Part shown: positions 1 to 10,548 of the stretch, in pieces
Layout: every line of letters starts with the position of its first letter
Position numbering within the stretch: the stretch's first letter is position 1
Source of the DNA: Triatoma infestans
Lineage: Eukaryota > Arthropoda > Insecta > Hemiptera > Reduviidae
Assembly: GCA_011037195.1 (NCBI GenBank)
Contig: JAAEAF010002760.1
Span: 1 to 64,000, forward strand
DNA length: 64,000 nt
Reading direction: 5' to 3'
The notes under the pieces: generated by a model
What the model saw: only the letters and a program-made list of their open reading frames with translations
What the model was told of the DNA's origin: nothing
Database searches by the model: none
Program-made: the position numbers and the translations under genes

Positions 1-57
1 TTTTACTAAACATCATTTCAACCAGATACGTATATTTTGGGGCGTCTTCATTCTTGA

Positions 58-105
58 CAAAAAAATCTGGTGTAAAACACTCACAAAACTTTTTCTTATT
101 CCTGT
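58..105 (+). repeat. Family A repeat, 5' end fragment
   Basis: This stretch repeats the leading segment of repeat family A (A-rich run, AATCTGGTGT, CACTCACA, then a degenerate TTTCTCTTACTCC). The other copies are described at 6746-7770. Only the first about 50 bases are present, so it is a truncated copy. Confidence 0.7.
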
Positions 106-294
106 TATTTACACTCATGTAGGTGATTAAATAAAAACAAACAATAGTCACTATTAACCAAAATGTTTATTAATGTTGTTAATAAAATATCAATATAAGT
201 AACACACAGTACTTCATCACACAGTACTCAAATCCAACAAAACCCACACTCTGTCTAACCCCTCCATTACCTGATCGCCACAGTTTCATATTAT

Positions 295-1215
295 TCACAT
301 GGACTGACGAAAAGCGAAACGTTTTCCTTCTTTCTCCTCCAAAACACTCACAGTGTACGAATCCTTACCACGAATTGCGGTTACCACTATCGGTCCTTTA
401 TAACGAGGTTGTGTCTTAGTAGGTTCGCCGGTATGTAGTGCCACTCGTAGAATGAACACCAAATCCCCTACTTCGAATGAGTGTGCTTTGAGCAAATCCT
501 AGCGTTGAACGCTAACTTCATTTTCTTCTGCTTTGCTAACATTTCCTGCCATATCTCTCCTTGTCTCATAATTTGATTTACAAATTCTCCTAGACTTGTA
601 TCCAAGCCTACGAACCTTGGTTGGTAGCCATACAGCGCTTCCTGTTCACACCTGAATTAAGAGCTTGCTCGCACTCTGACATACGGTTATCCCAATCAGT
701 TCCGTCTTCTATCTCAATTAATGACTTGATCGTTGGCAATACGGTTTTGTTCACCCTTTCCACCATTCCATTTGCTCTTAGGTGTCTAATTGATATGACA
801 TTATGCTTTATTCCATGTCCTCGGCAGTAGTCCTCAAATGTATGACTAGTGAACGCGGCATCTCGGTCGATCACTACCATTTTGGGTATACCCCTCTCCG
901 TCACCACTTTCTTCAGATGTCTTAACGTCGTTGCGGCTTTCACATCTTTAACTGGGCATAGCTTGGTGAATATGGTTAGATTTTCGGTGATAACCAACAA
1001 ATGTTGATTTCCATTTTTGTTACGGGGAAACGGTCCTAAATTATCCATACACACCACACTAAACGGTCGTTGTCCTGGGAGAATAGGATAAAGTTCTCCC
1101 TTTTTCTTCCCAGCTGGAGTTTTATTCAACATACATTGAATACAAGAGCTAATATGACTATATATCTCCTCATGGTTGGAAACAAGTAGTATCTTTTGAC
1201 ATAATCTCCGAGTTA
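295..1215 (-). pseudogene. Ty3/gypsy-type integrase remnant (pol 3' part)
   Basis: Reading from about 1215 downwards, an HHCC-like zinc-binding stretch (SNHEEIYSHISSCIQC) is followed by an integrase catalytic core. Acidic residues fit D,D-E: CMDNLGPF, VIDRDAAFTS and NGMVERVNK. The catalytic ORF stops at 608. The reading continues in another frame (ALYGYQPR, typical of gypsy integrases) and shifts again into 495-295, which holds a GPY/F-like C-terminal module (PRYKGPIVV). The integrase is the DNA-joining enzyme of an LTR retrotransposon. At least two frameshifts make this copy dead. No LTR or reverse transcriptase is visible next to it. The family call is firm at LTR-retrotransposon level and likely for Ty3/gypsy. 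Confidence 0.85.
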
Positions 1216-1329
1216 CCCATCATTCACTGCAGTGTAAGCTAACACTCGTATATATAAAATGACCTTTTTTAAAATGTCAAAATTTGAACAAAGGTAATTA
1301 AGTGACATTTTCTCTTTTTATCCCATTCC

Positions 1330-2215
1330 CTTACGGTATTGAGGGATTTTTAAAGACCGTGCCTGCCCTCGTGGGGTATAGGTCCCCTGTTGCAAGCAAC
1401 AGGATTGTTAAAGAAGAGAAGGATGTCACCACTATGGAAGGATCGTTTAGTGCTATGCCCGACCATAGCAGAAGTACCGAACCCTGGCACCCCCCCGCTT
1501 GACCCATTTAAGGGCAGGTTGACGTTCAACCAGCGCGCTCCGTGATACCCTAAGGTCACACTTCACTCCCAGAAGCTAGAAAAGGCAAACTCTAGCAGGC
1601 TCTGCTGATGCGCCCTGCAAATGCGCTACCAGCTTACGGGCTGGTTACGGGGTTTATTTTATACAGCGAGTCTCCTCCCGCTCAACTCATGACCGCAGTC
1701 CTTGGAGCTGCTGTTTAAACCACGACCACTACGAATCCTACCACAATTGCGAGCAATTGGCTCGGATAGTGGCTTGCGCCCGTAGTTCAGTATTTCAACT
1801 GACTGATCGCACGCCCGATGTATACCACCAAATCCATCTACTGATTCCTGTCCATTGCCTCAAGTACAGGGGTATCAGTAACACAGAATACTTACAGGCA
1901 ACCCTACAAGGGGAAAGGATCAGGATGGGTTGGGGGAGAGAATCCCCAAACTGGAGAGCCAGAGGCTGATTATACCCCGAAGGGTGGGCGTCCACAGACC
2001 AACGCCAAAGGGAGTAAGTATCCTTTCTCGGCTGTGAGAAAGGATCCCCCGATTCTGTTTCTAGATGCAAGTAGTTCAGAAAATACTTCTAGATTTTAAT
2101 GTCCGCATGTTTTATTACAAATACGTCATTTCCAGTGCAGGGTCTCCCTTTTAGTCGCCTCCTATGACAGGCAGGGAATACCGTAGGCCTATTCTGCCCC
2201 GGGACCTACACATTC
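1330..2215. repeat. GC-rich block of unknown type, probably transposon-derived
   Basis: The base composition changes sharply to GC-rich between AT-rich flanks. No frame is open for long. The block ends with TAGTCGCCTCCTATGACAGG and a CCCCGGGACC run at about 2151-2212. That ending resembles tails I have seen on insect retroelements, but I cannot name the family. A short inverted repeat (AAAGGATCC / GGATACTT type) lies near 2019-2048. It could be the untranslated part of a LINE or a composite SINE. Confidence 0.4.
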
Positions 2216-2559
2216 TATACAATTGTATACTTTATAAAATATTTATCCATCTCGCCAACTGGATGCGTGATTCTTTTCAACTCTCTATCCGGCTGTAGGC
2301 ATTGTACGAGAGAACATTGCCCAGCCTAAAGGCCAGCAGTGTCTTGAGATGGTTCCAAGCCAATGACACCCAGATCCTGACGCTTAAAAAAAATGAATAA
2401 ATAACTTGTAAGAATAATCGATATCAAAACTCTAAAATCTTTTCTTTTTTTTCACTTCAATAAACGTAAATATCTGCTAGGAGATCGTCTTTACCTTATC
2501 TTTTACCTTTGTAACAGTTTCTCTTGCGTACTTTAACATTTTCATAGTAAACCAATTGT
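2216..2559. other. No gene seen
   Basis: AT-rich sequence with one moderately GC segment (2265-2385) that I do not recognise. No open frame or RNA gene is supported. Confidence 0.4.
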
Positions 2560-2620
2560 AAGGTGGTGAGTAATAAAGTATCAGAGACATTTTCCGTGGT
2601 AGCCTGCTTCATTTTGTGGT

Positions 2621-2659
2621 CATCGACCGGTTTCGGGCGTTCGCCCATCTTCAGGATGC
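2621..2659 (-). ncRNA. Hammerhead-ribozyme-like motif, intact core
   Basis: On the minus strand the order is GCATC, CTGAAGA, T, GGGC-GAAC-GCCC (helix II hairpin), GAAA, CCGGTC, GATGACC. CTGANGA and GAAA are the conserved hammerhead core. The ACCGGT around helix III is self-complementary, and cleavage would be expected after GTC. GCATC and GATG can pair as helix I. One extra T between the core and helix II is not canonical. Such minimal hammerheads are known from Penelope-like elements and were proposed to act as dimers. Activity here is inferred only. Confidence 0.65.
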
Positions 2660-2799
2660 GTTTGTCAGACAGTGTGATAACACAAGCTTGCACAGAGCAA
2701 ATTCAGTTTATACACTGTGTATTTTATACATTCATACATATATTTGTACGTAATTTATACACACTGTATAAGTCTGTGTTATCACACTGTTTGACAAAC

Positions 2800-2837
2800 G
2801 CATCCTGAAGATACGGAACGCCCGAAACCGGTCGATT
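2800..2837 (+). ncRNA. Hammerhead-like motif, helix II damaged
   Basis: The mirror arm has CTGAAGA, GAAA and CCGGTC, but helix II reads ACGG-AACGCCC and no longer pairs fully, and the helix I strand is GATT. It is a decayed partner of 2621-2659. Confidence 0.55.
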
Positions 2838-2959
2838 ACCACAAAATGAAGCAGGCTACCATGGAAAATGTCTCTGATGCTTTCCAGCTCTGCGGAACCA
2901 ACCACAACAACAACGAGTAATAAAGTAATGATAATTTTTAAATTATGTGGTAGCCACAA

Positions 2960-3871
2960 TGGGGAAAAAGCTTGCAAAGTGCGACACGAGAGCTCTAGTA
3001 GAGGGAGTGGAACCTACAGAAATTCATCGCTGAATGGTCACTCAAAATGGAAATGTTAGGCACAATAAAATAACGAAAGGTTTGGATGAGTGGATGGAAA
3101 AGTTTAAAGTAGGAAGAACAAGTGTAATGACAAACCGGCTACACATTTGGACATCCAGTATAGATCTGCACCATACAGTTTCCTAAAACAGCTATTGCAC
3201 AAGCATGTGAAGACTAAGACTCAATTCCTGTAAATACTATAAAGAAGATTCAGTGTTTTCAAGAGAAATGTTACCAACGGACGAGCTATGAATCTACTAC
3301 TTCGAACCGGAGAACAAGAGAGATAAAGCTTTGTAGTAGACCGATTCTTCTTTTCAAGTAAAGTAAAAATTCAAACGCTAGCTGTCTGCTAAGAAGATCA
3401 TGTTGGTTCTGTTTTGGGATATGGAGAATCTCTTCTAGCGTATTTACAGGAACTTGAGCAATCGGTTAACAGCGCAACATACTGTCCGTGCTTAGGTGAG
3501 AAAGAGTGAAACTCGCAATTCGAAGCAAAAGAAAAGCATGTTATCAAAAAAAGAGTCTCGTTGCATTACCGCTACGCTCACCCTCATATCTCAGCGCAAC
3601 AACATTGACAGTGCAAGGACTTGGATTTCTTCTTCTACAACATCCGCTTACAGTCCTGATTGCGCCCATCTCGCCCGGTCGAATGTCCATGCGTGACGTC
3701 ACAGTTCTCTTAAATGCAGCCGAAAAGCTTTTGAAGAAGCTTTTGAAACGATATAAAAAGCGCATCACCCTGATGGGAATTATGTAAAAAAGTGTTATGT
3801 CCATTTGTTCAAAATAAATAAAGTTTAAGTATATATTTTGCCTTTGCTGTTTGATTCACCCTCGTATTCTG
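2960..3871 (+). pseudogene. Mariner-like transposase remnant
   Basis: Broken frames read like a mariner transposase. A helix-turn-helix end (GLDEWMEKFKVGRTSV, about 3079-3130) is followed by QSVNSATYC and AIRSKRKACYQKKS, where mariners have a conserved TVN..YY and RRKRP block. Then comes AYSPDCAHLA, in place of the PYSPDLAPSDFHLF block. The copy ends with HPDGNYVKK and a terminal sequence ATTCACCCTCG followed by TA (3861-3873), which fits a mariner inverted terminus and TA target. The left terminus was not found, so the copy may be 5'-truncated. Many stops and shifts are present. It lies in the DMAP1 intron. Confidence 0.6.
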
Positions 3872-3985
3872 TTAACAATTAAATTCTAATAAATATTGGG
3901 AATAAATATCAAAACAACCATACATAAAAGAAGGTAGGGTTAAATCTTATTTATAATTTTATACAGTTATATAAATAAATAATAC

Positions 3986-5182
3986 CTTCCCTGGATGGTT
4001 TGCTTCAAATTGATGTCTCAGTGACTGAAGTTCAAACTGACATGAAGCCATCGCTGTTCGTAGCTCGTGAAGAAGTAATAAATCACATCGTAGTTCATTA
4101 AATTGTTGACAGATTTCTTCCGCTGGTAATGGATTACAGTCAATATTCATTTCAATAAGTAATTGTTCAATAGCTTTTATTTTCTTTTGTCCAATATTCG
4201 CTGGTAATTTCATACGGAGAGACCTTAAGTAGACACCACTTCCTTTTAAATCGGGAAATTTAATACTCATTTCACCACAAGCACTATCCACTCTTGGCCT
4301 GGAAGATGGTGCTAATTTTCTTTTTGGAATTCTCCCAGCTCGTTTTGTTTCCGCTGCTTGACAATCTGCCGCATTAATCAACTTATGGAGATCTTGAGTT
4401 TTCTTATCACGTTCCCTTTTACGAGCTTCAATTTTACGCAATTCACTAAGCAACATTTGTTCTTCTTCCACTTGTTCTTTTGTACGGTTGTATAACTTGG
4501 CCAATTGTTCCTTTCTTTTCCTTTCATGAGCTGCATCGAAGAAATAATTTTTCATTTCTGGTGTTAATCCATCGCCGGTCTTAATTTTAGCAAGTGTTGA
4601 GCAAATTTCATAATATCTTTCTTTTAAATCTTCAATACTTCTTTTATTGAATTTTGTTAAATCCCATCTATCAGCCATTACCCCAAATCTAAGATCAAAT
4701 CTCTGGCATAAATCAAAGAGATGATCAGTTTCCGCTCTGGACCATGAATCATTGGCTAAATAGCAAGCATATTCTGAATCTGAATATGTCGGGATCTGTA
4801 ATTTTTTATTGAACTGAGCAAACGGGTAGTCTTTACCTTCGTCACATTCTCTTTGCCAATGATGGAATACAGCATCATCAGTTCTAGCTGGATTGGTAAA
4901 TGGTGTCCATTTCCAAGGGCGCACTTTTTTCATACTAAGATTTGCTTTAGTATTTTTATAACCTCCTTCAGTGTCACTTGGAAATAACGGTGGTAGATTC
5001 TGTTTATCATTATAGAGAAGTGCAAACACTTCTCTAGCCATTCCTTCTGGTTTTCTTGAAGCTTTTCCTGTCCCTAAAAGTTTTCTACATTTCCTTTCGG
5101 GCCCAACTATGGATTCCTTAGTTATATCTTGGCCTTGATGTCGTTCGATCTCTAAAATATCCTTTATATCGCTCATCTTTAC
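3986..5182 (-). CDS. DMAP1: DMAP1, DNA methyltransferase 1-associated protein 1 (large coding exon)
   Basis: The exon runs from 5182 down to 3986. The coding part starts at the ATG at 5176 and covers 397 codons. The protein is a subunit of the TIP60/NuA4 acetyltransferase and the SRCAP (yeast SWR1) remodelling complex (yeast homologue Swc4/Eaf2), and acts in the nucleus. Landmarks: N-terminal family segment with RPWKWTPFTNPARTDD (about 86-101); SANT/Myb-like region about 140-195 (SWSRAETDHLFDLC, then FGVMADRWD); charged coiled coil about 215-265; and the C-terminal DMAP1 domain about 300-395. An AG acceptor lies at 5183-5184, six bases before the ATG, so a 5' UTR exon lies upstream. At the other end AAG is followed by GTATT, a donor in phase 0. 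In-frame reading past it adds only eight codons before a stop. Family members are somewhat longer, so a short last exon is missing; I could not find it in 1-3985. Intact and not pseudogenic as seen. Confidence 0.95.
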
Positions 5183-5949
5183 CTGAAATATAAACAAATT
5201 GAAATAATTGTAGTAATCATTAGATTAAAGTTTGGTTTAACCTACTTCTTTTCTTCTGACGGAATGAGAGAAGAAGGTCAATATATTTATTGCCTAATAT
5301 GTTTGAAAATTGTGGAACAATAAACAGGCTAAAACCAACATTTTTAGCAACAACATAACATAAAATACATTAAAAAAGCTAACAATGCAACTTCTATCAT
5401 TATATCATATCTGCTAAAGTAATAAATCATTTAAAAATTATATATTTATAAAATTATTTAATAACTTTAGGGGGGATAGTAATGCAATAATAATAATATG
5501 GAAAATAAAAATATAAAAATTCGTTAATGTCTTCAGTTGAGATAGGCTAATTTTTATAGAAATGTTATTTATGTAGTTTCAAATATTTAAGCCAGTAGAT
5601 TTTACCCTCAATGACGTTTAATTCATATATTTTTTTCCCCCCGATGTTGACGTTTCGACATATTCCTTATCATTATTAAAAATTGATATTATTGTAAAAT
5701 GTTGAACCAGTAGTTTGGTTTCGTTCTTTATTTATTAAGCAATTATTATTTTTATTTTTCGAATTATTTAAAATAATGAAGTTGTTAAAATTTTTGGATA
5801 TATAATTGTTTTTAAAATTTTATACGTTAAGTTTATTTTTTATTATCTTTAAATATTTTTGTGGCTTTAATTCAGTAGTGATTACTATATATTGTTCGTT
5901 ATAAGGCTGATCTCATACTCAGCGTGAGATCAACCTTATATCAGAGTGA
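5183..5949 (-). other. DMAP1 upstream intron, AT-rich
   Basis: AT-rich sequence between the DMAP1 acceptor and the promoter-like patch. A 15-base imperfect inverted repeat with a 9-base loop (ATAAGGcTGATCTCA ... TGAGATCAaCCTTAT) lies at 5901-5940. At 5645-5690 a TCGAAACGTC-type motif resembles the foldback family near 61.5 kb. The 5' UTR exon and its donor were not identified. Confidence 0.4.
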
Positions 5950-6480
5950 ATATGGATAGGGATCAACTTTAAAATGATTTTTAAGACTTCCAGAAATGTG
6001 GGTGCATGTTAGAGGCTGATTAACCAATCACAAATTTAGAATTATCATGTTGACCACGCCCACGTTGGATACCTTTCCTTCTACGCTGCGATTGGTTAAT
6101 TACTTATATGACAAATCTAGTTTAGAATTTTTTTACTAATTTTTCTTTCGTAGATATTTTATAAATTATCAAAGAGTGCAATAAAAAATTTTTATAAAAA
6201 AAACCGCAAAAATCCATTTATTTATAACATAATATTTATTTTTTTATATAATTAATGTGAGCTATATAGAAAAAAAACTCAGAATTTTTATTCTATTGTT
6301 AAAAAAGAAGGCAAAATCGAATACGATAAATGCAATATCCGTTGTAAGTCCGCCATTTTGTATGTGACCGTTTATAGTAATGGAAGAAAATAAAATTCAT
6401 TTTTTATCACTCAAAAAAATTTTATGTAGGTGGCGTAGTCCACAAAGTATTGAGAGAGTACTATAAAGATGGCTAATTCA
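5950..6480. promoter_or_regulatory. Promoter-like region, possibly for DMAP1
   Basis: A CCAAT box (TTAACCAATC, 6020-6029), a GC-box-like CCACGCCCAC (6056-6065) and an inverted CCAAT box (GATTGGTTAA, 6090-6099) cluster here. A YY1-like CCGCCATTTTG lies at 6350-6360 and AGATGGC at about 6467. YY1 motifs often mark transcription starts of housekeeping genes. The placement, upstream of DMAP1 with its 5' UTR intron between, fits. The paired CCAAT boxes form an inverted repeat, so a small MITE is the alternative. Confidence 0.35.
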
Positions 6481-6745
6481 TTCAAAATCTAGTTTCTCGC
6501 AATATAAAAAAAAGAATCGAACTAAATTGTTAGTTGAATTAAACTAATATAAATTACAATAAGAAGAAGCGTTATAGCTTATTGCTTGAAAAATCTAGAT
6601 ACATTGCAAAATTCAATTATTGGTTAGAGTAAGAAATAGACTGTGGATTTAAATTATAAAATGGATGCTCTTGAAACTACTTTCGGTATAAACATAAAAA
6701 AAGGGTTAAGAGGGGGGAGGGGAATTATGAATATTATTTACAAAA

Positions 6746-7770
6746 TAAAAAAAATCTGGTGTCAAATTCTCACACAACTTTCTCTTACTTCAGTTCTCAA
6801 AATTATAATTGAAAAATTTAATAGTTTGTGTACCAAATTTAATGAAATTTGTCGAAAACTGAAAAAACTGTTCAGTAAAAGCGCACTTCCGGTTTACTAA
6901 TTTTCATGAAACTCGAGATTTTGGCCATCTATTTATTTCTAATTAATTTTGTTTGGATGATGGAATTGTATAATCAACTATGATAGCACTTTAGAGAAAA
7001 ACATAACCCATCCTCACCCCCTTAAAAGTGCCCTTAAATGAATTTTCCCAGAGAAATGTTGTAAACAAAAGTTGTAGATCATTGTATCTTTAGTTTATAT
7101 AAGATGTTACAAGAAAATCAACGGAACCATTTTTGAGAAAATCGCGAAAAAGTGAAAAAAAAATCATTGAGTAAAGTGGTAATGTAAACGCACTTCCGGT
7201 TATCCGATTTTTTTCAAACTCGAAATTTCAACAACATATTTAATTCTAATTAACATTATTTAGATGACAGACGTCTAATAAACTGAAATAACACTTTAGA
7301 TAAAAACCTAACCTCACACCTCCTCCAAAAGTGCCCTTAAATGGGTTGAATCACCCACAAAAATTTTCCCGGAGAAATGTTTCCAATAAAAGTTGTAACT
7401 CTTTGTATGGGCAGTTGATATACCAAGTTTAAAGAAAATCGTCGTAGTCATTTTTGAGAAAATTGCAAAAAAGTTTAAAAAAAAAAAAAACCTAGTAAAA
7501 TGGTACTTCCGGTTGAGGAATTTCGACAGATAACGTACTGTCAGATCCCATGGTTGTACCTAAACGGGGAATCTTAAGTTTCAACTTTTTACGGGTTTTC
7601 GTTTTTGAGCTATGCTGTTCACACACACTCACACACATAGACCATTTTCTAAAAACCTCTTTTTTTGACCCAGGGGAGCACAAAACGGATATTTCCGGTG
7701 AGAACTCGATATCGAAAATTTTGGCACGATTACAATACTTCCTCTTACTAGGAGTAAGAGAAAGTAATTA
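6746..7770 (+). repeat. Family A repeat, full-length copy
   Basis: About 1.02 kb, non-coding. It starts with AATCTGGTGT and ACTTTCTCTTAC, and ends with CTCTTACTAGGAGTAAGAG plus AAAGTAA. The end is a perfect 8-bp hairpin with an AGG loop, and its right strand is the complement of the 5' motif, so the copy has subterminal inverted repeats. Inside are three diverged units of about 300 bases, each running from a GAAAATCG / GAAAAAGTGAAAA stretch to ACTTCCGGTT, followed by a CA-rich tract near 7620. Six long copies and many remnants occur in this window. The architecture recalls non-autonomous Helentron-type elements (subterminal repeats, short simple repeat, 3' hairpin). That assignment is inference. 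Confidence 0.85.
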
Positions 7771-8412
7771 AAAGTGATTTTTCTCTATATCTATATTACC
7801 CTGTACATTCGGGAAGCATAACGCTACTATCCCCTCAGAACACCCTTTAAAATCAATTTTCTGGAGGAAATATTTAAAATATAAGTGATTGATATTTATG
7901 TGTATAGATAATATTGGATGTTTAAAGAATACTGCTGGAGCCGATTTCAAGAGAATCGCGTAAAACTGAAAAGAAAAAAAAATCGCTCAGTATAATGGAT
8001 ATGAGAAGGAGAGGATTCATGAGAAATAAGCTAAAATAAATGCTGAACACAGTATGATGAAAGAGAAACACAAAAATGTAAGGACTTTACAAGTTTGTAG
8101 AAGTTAGATAACGAGAGATATAGACTGAATGATGAGAAAGATAGTAGAAGGATGCTGACTTGTTCTTAACTAGTCGTAAACTGTTGTAAAAACTGTTGCC
8201 CTATATGGGCTAGCGCTTGGCTGTACATATACACTATCTCCCACTCAATAAAGTCGAATTCCCGGTTGATGAATTTCGGATGAAATTTTGTAATAGATGA
8301 AGAGGGAGTACTTACACGGAATATTAACTTTCTTGCAATTTTTCATTTTTTGAGATATTTTGTTAAAACACAAACAGATACTCTCACACAGACACAAAAC
8401 ATACCGGCCATA
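7771..8412 (+). repeat. Diverged family A sequence
   Basis: Scattered matches to family A (GGAGCCGATTTCAAGAGAATC at 7938-7957, CGGTTGATGAATTTCGG at about 8262, CACACAGACACA at about 8385). They are mixed with unassigned sequence at 8000-8240 that weakly resembles LTR-like family B (CTGAACACAGTATGATG). Confidence 0.5.
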
Positions 8413-8908
8413 GGGTAAAGCTAGGAGAGATGACGGGGTTAGGAGAGAAGACGCAGGCTTTGCCTTTCTTGTTTGCCACCATGTGGCGTCATGGAAGTTA
8501 GTCCAGGAGTAGAGAGATCAGAAGCGAACGTATTGCAAAATTCTTCAGTTATTTTGTGTGTTCTTCTGTGTTCTACGGAACATTTATACGCGCAAGCTAT
8601 ATCTGGTGAATACCTGATAACGCTTAGTAATTTTTTTTTTTATATATATACTATGTTAATTGCAACTGAAATGATAGATTTCCTGCTGTCGTTAAAGTTG
8701 GGCTCATAGATATAGTGTTTACCAAGTTTCATGTCGATCAATCATATTACCTTCACGTATGAGGGGTCTTTATTTTGAAAAATAAGATTTTTCTGTAGAT
8801 AATAGTAGTTGATATATGCTTTATAAGCACTACCTCTTTAATATATCTCCTATATTTTTGATTCAGAGCATAACTTTGAAATGTGCGCCATCTCTCCTAG
8901 CTTTATCC
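8413..8908. mobile_element. TA-flanked MITE, 496 bp
   Basis: Left end GGGTAAAGCTAGGAGAGATG (8413-8432) and right end, complemented, GGATAAAGCTAGGAGAGATG (8889-8908) form near-perfect terminal inverted repeats of at least 20 bp. TA occurs on both outer sides (8411-8412 and 8909-8910), the target duplication of Tc1/mariner-type elements. It has no transposase. It interrupts a family A copy: the CA tract stops before it and the TTCCGTTGAAAACTCAAT part of family A resumes after it. Confidence 0.8.
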
Positions 8909-8910
8909 TA

Positions 8911-9180
8911 TTCATATTTTTTGCAACCTCAAGGGACTTCATGCATTTTTCCGTTGAAAACTCAATTTCAAAAATTTGACATGATCACAATATCGTGTAT
9001 CACGATCATTCACACCATCCCCACTGCCTCTTTTTACATGACTTCAGGCCATTATTCTTATATTCCAGTGGGTACAGAGATATGGTCGATCAAAAAATTC
9101 CCCCCTCACGTCGGTCTAATTCGACATAGTAAAATACTGAGAACTGTTGCCCTATAATCCTGTAGTACAACGCCTTAAAG
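8911..9180 (+). repeat. Family A 3' fragment after MITE
   Basis: Continues the family A copy cut by the MITE (CCGTTGAAAACTCAATTTC, then TGACATGATCACAATATCG). It lacks the terminal hairpin and ends near 9180. Confidence 0.55.
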
Positions 9181-9589
9181 GAATAAGAGAGAATCCCATA
9201 ATAAAGGCAAGCATTACAAAAGATTTATTTATAAAAGAGGGGGAAGTAATAGTTGTGATGCTATAAGAAGGAAAAGAAGTAATGGTTCACAAAGCTAAAA
9301 GCTAGACGTCTGGCAAAATAAAAGGGAAACATGATAATACCAGAAAGAAATCATATGATATGATAATGGAAAATGAGGGAGACTTGTAGAAAAAACAGGA
9401 AATTCTTAAGAATGATACACACACAAAAAACCACTAAGATTCAGATATTTTATAGATAAAAGTTCATTGTTTAAGTTGATTTTACGCTTATTAATTTTTT
9501 TTTACTTCATTAGATATTATTTGTTTATTTTATTTTATTTTTTTTTTTTAAAGTTAAATTAAAATTTATTAAAAAAAAAATTAAAATTG
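9181..9589. other. No gene seen
   Basis: AT-rich sequence with homopolymer runs (9500-9570). Nothing recognisable. Confidence 0.4.
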
Positions 9590-10548
9590 AAAATCTGGTG
9601 TGATACACTCATACAAATTTCTCTTACATCAGTTTCAAAATAGTATTTGACAAATTTTATAGTTAGTGTACCAAATTTAATGAAATTCGTTGAAAACTGA
9701 AAAAAATCGTTCAGTAAAAGCGCACTTCCGGTTTATTAATTTTCTTGAAACTCGGAATTTTGGCCATCTATTAATTTATAATTAATTTTGTTTGTATGTA
9801 TAATCAGCTATGGGAAAATAAAATGGAAACCAAATTCACCGAAACCAAAACCAATATTCTTATTGCACTTTAGAGAAAAACATAATCCTACCCCTTCACT
9901 AGAAGCCCCCTTAAATGACTTTACCAGGAGAAATATTACAAATAGAAGTTGTAGCTCTTTATATGAGTAGTTCACATACGTAGTTTAAAGAAAATCGTTG
10001 GAGACGTCTTGAAGAAAATATCAGAAAACTGAGAAATACATTTCTCAGTAAAACCGCACACTTCCGGTTATCCGATTTTTTTTCAAACACGCACTTCTAC
10101 AACATATTTAACTCTAATTAATATTATTTAGATTACATAATTGTATAGTAAACTGAAATAGCACTTTGGTGAGGAAAAATCTAACCCAACCCCTCCACCA
10201 AAAGTCTCCTTAGATGAATTTTCCCAGTAAAATGTTTTAAATAAACATTGTAGATTTTTGTATGTGTAGCTGATATTATAAGTTTGAAGAAAATCGCAAA
10301 ATAGTGGGGAAAAAAAAACATTCAGTAAAGTGGTACTTCCGGTTGAGGAATTTTGACAGATGATCTACCGTCGGATCCCATGGTGATATCTAAATGGATT
10401 ATCAAGTTAGAACTTTCTACGTTTTTTCGTTTTTAAGCTATGCTATTCACATGCATACACGCACACACCATTTTCTAAAAAAAAACCATCGATATCGAAA
10501 ATTTGGCACGATTACAATACTTCCCTTTACTAGGAGTAAGAGATAGTA
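9590..10548 (+). repeat. Family A repeat, long copy with filler insertion
   Basis: Starts AAATCTGGTGTGATACACTC and ends TTACTAGGAGTAAGAGATAG. The three internal ACTTCCGGTT units are present (about 9725, 10070, 10335). At about 9813-9864 it carries some 50 extra bases absent from the other copies. Of these, 32 (9833-9864) are identical to 11329-11360. Confidence 0.85.

Larger units (their letters stand above)
2560..2917. mobile_element. Foldback element, hammerhead family C, copy 1
   Basis: Two arms of about 140 bases face each other around a short centre near 2720-2770. The left arm starts TATCAGAGACATTTTCCGTG (2579). The right arm ends with the complement (GAAAATGTCTCTGATG) and the tail TTCCAGCTCTGCGGAACC with a CAACAACAA end at about 2914. 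Each arm carries a hammerhead-like core pointing outwards. There is no coding capacity. The left arm lacks the terminal tail found on the right arm. The copy sits downstream of the DMAP1 exon, beside a mariner remnant. Confidence 0.85.

Noticed and set aside
2563..3059. Protein-coding frames across the foldback at 2.6 kb
   Set aside because: The same frames recur at 52, 62 and 63 kb because the repeat arms are alike. They read through inverted repeats and lack coding signals.
3873..3950. Last DMAP1 exon after AACAG at about 3875
   Set aside because: The sequence that follows is the mariner terminus, so the coding reading would be accidental.
5645..5690. Hammerhead motif near GTCGAAACGTC
   Set aside because: GAAA is present, but there is no CTGANGA and no pairing helix II.
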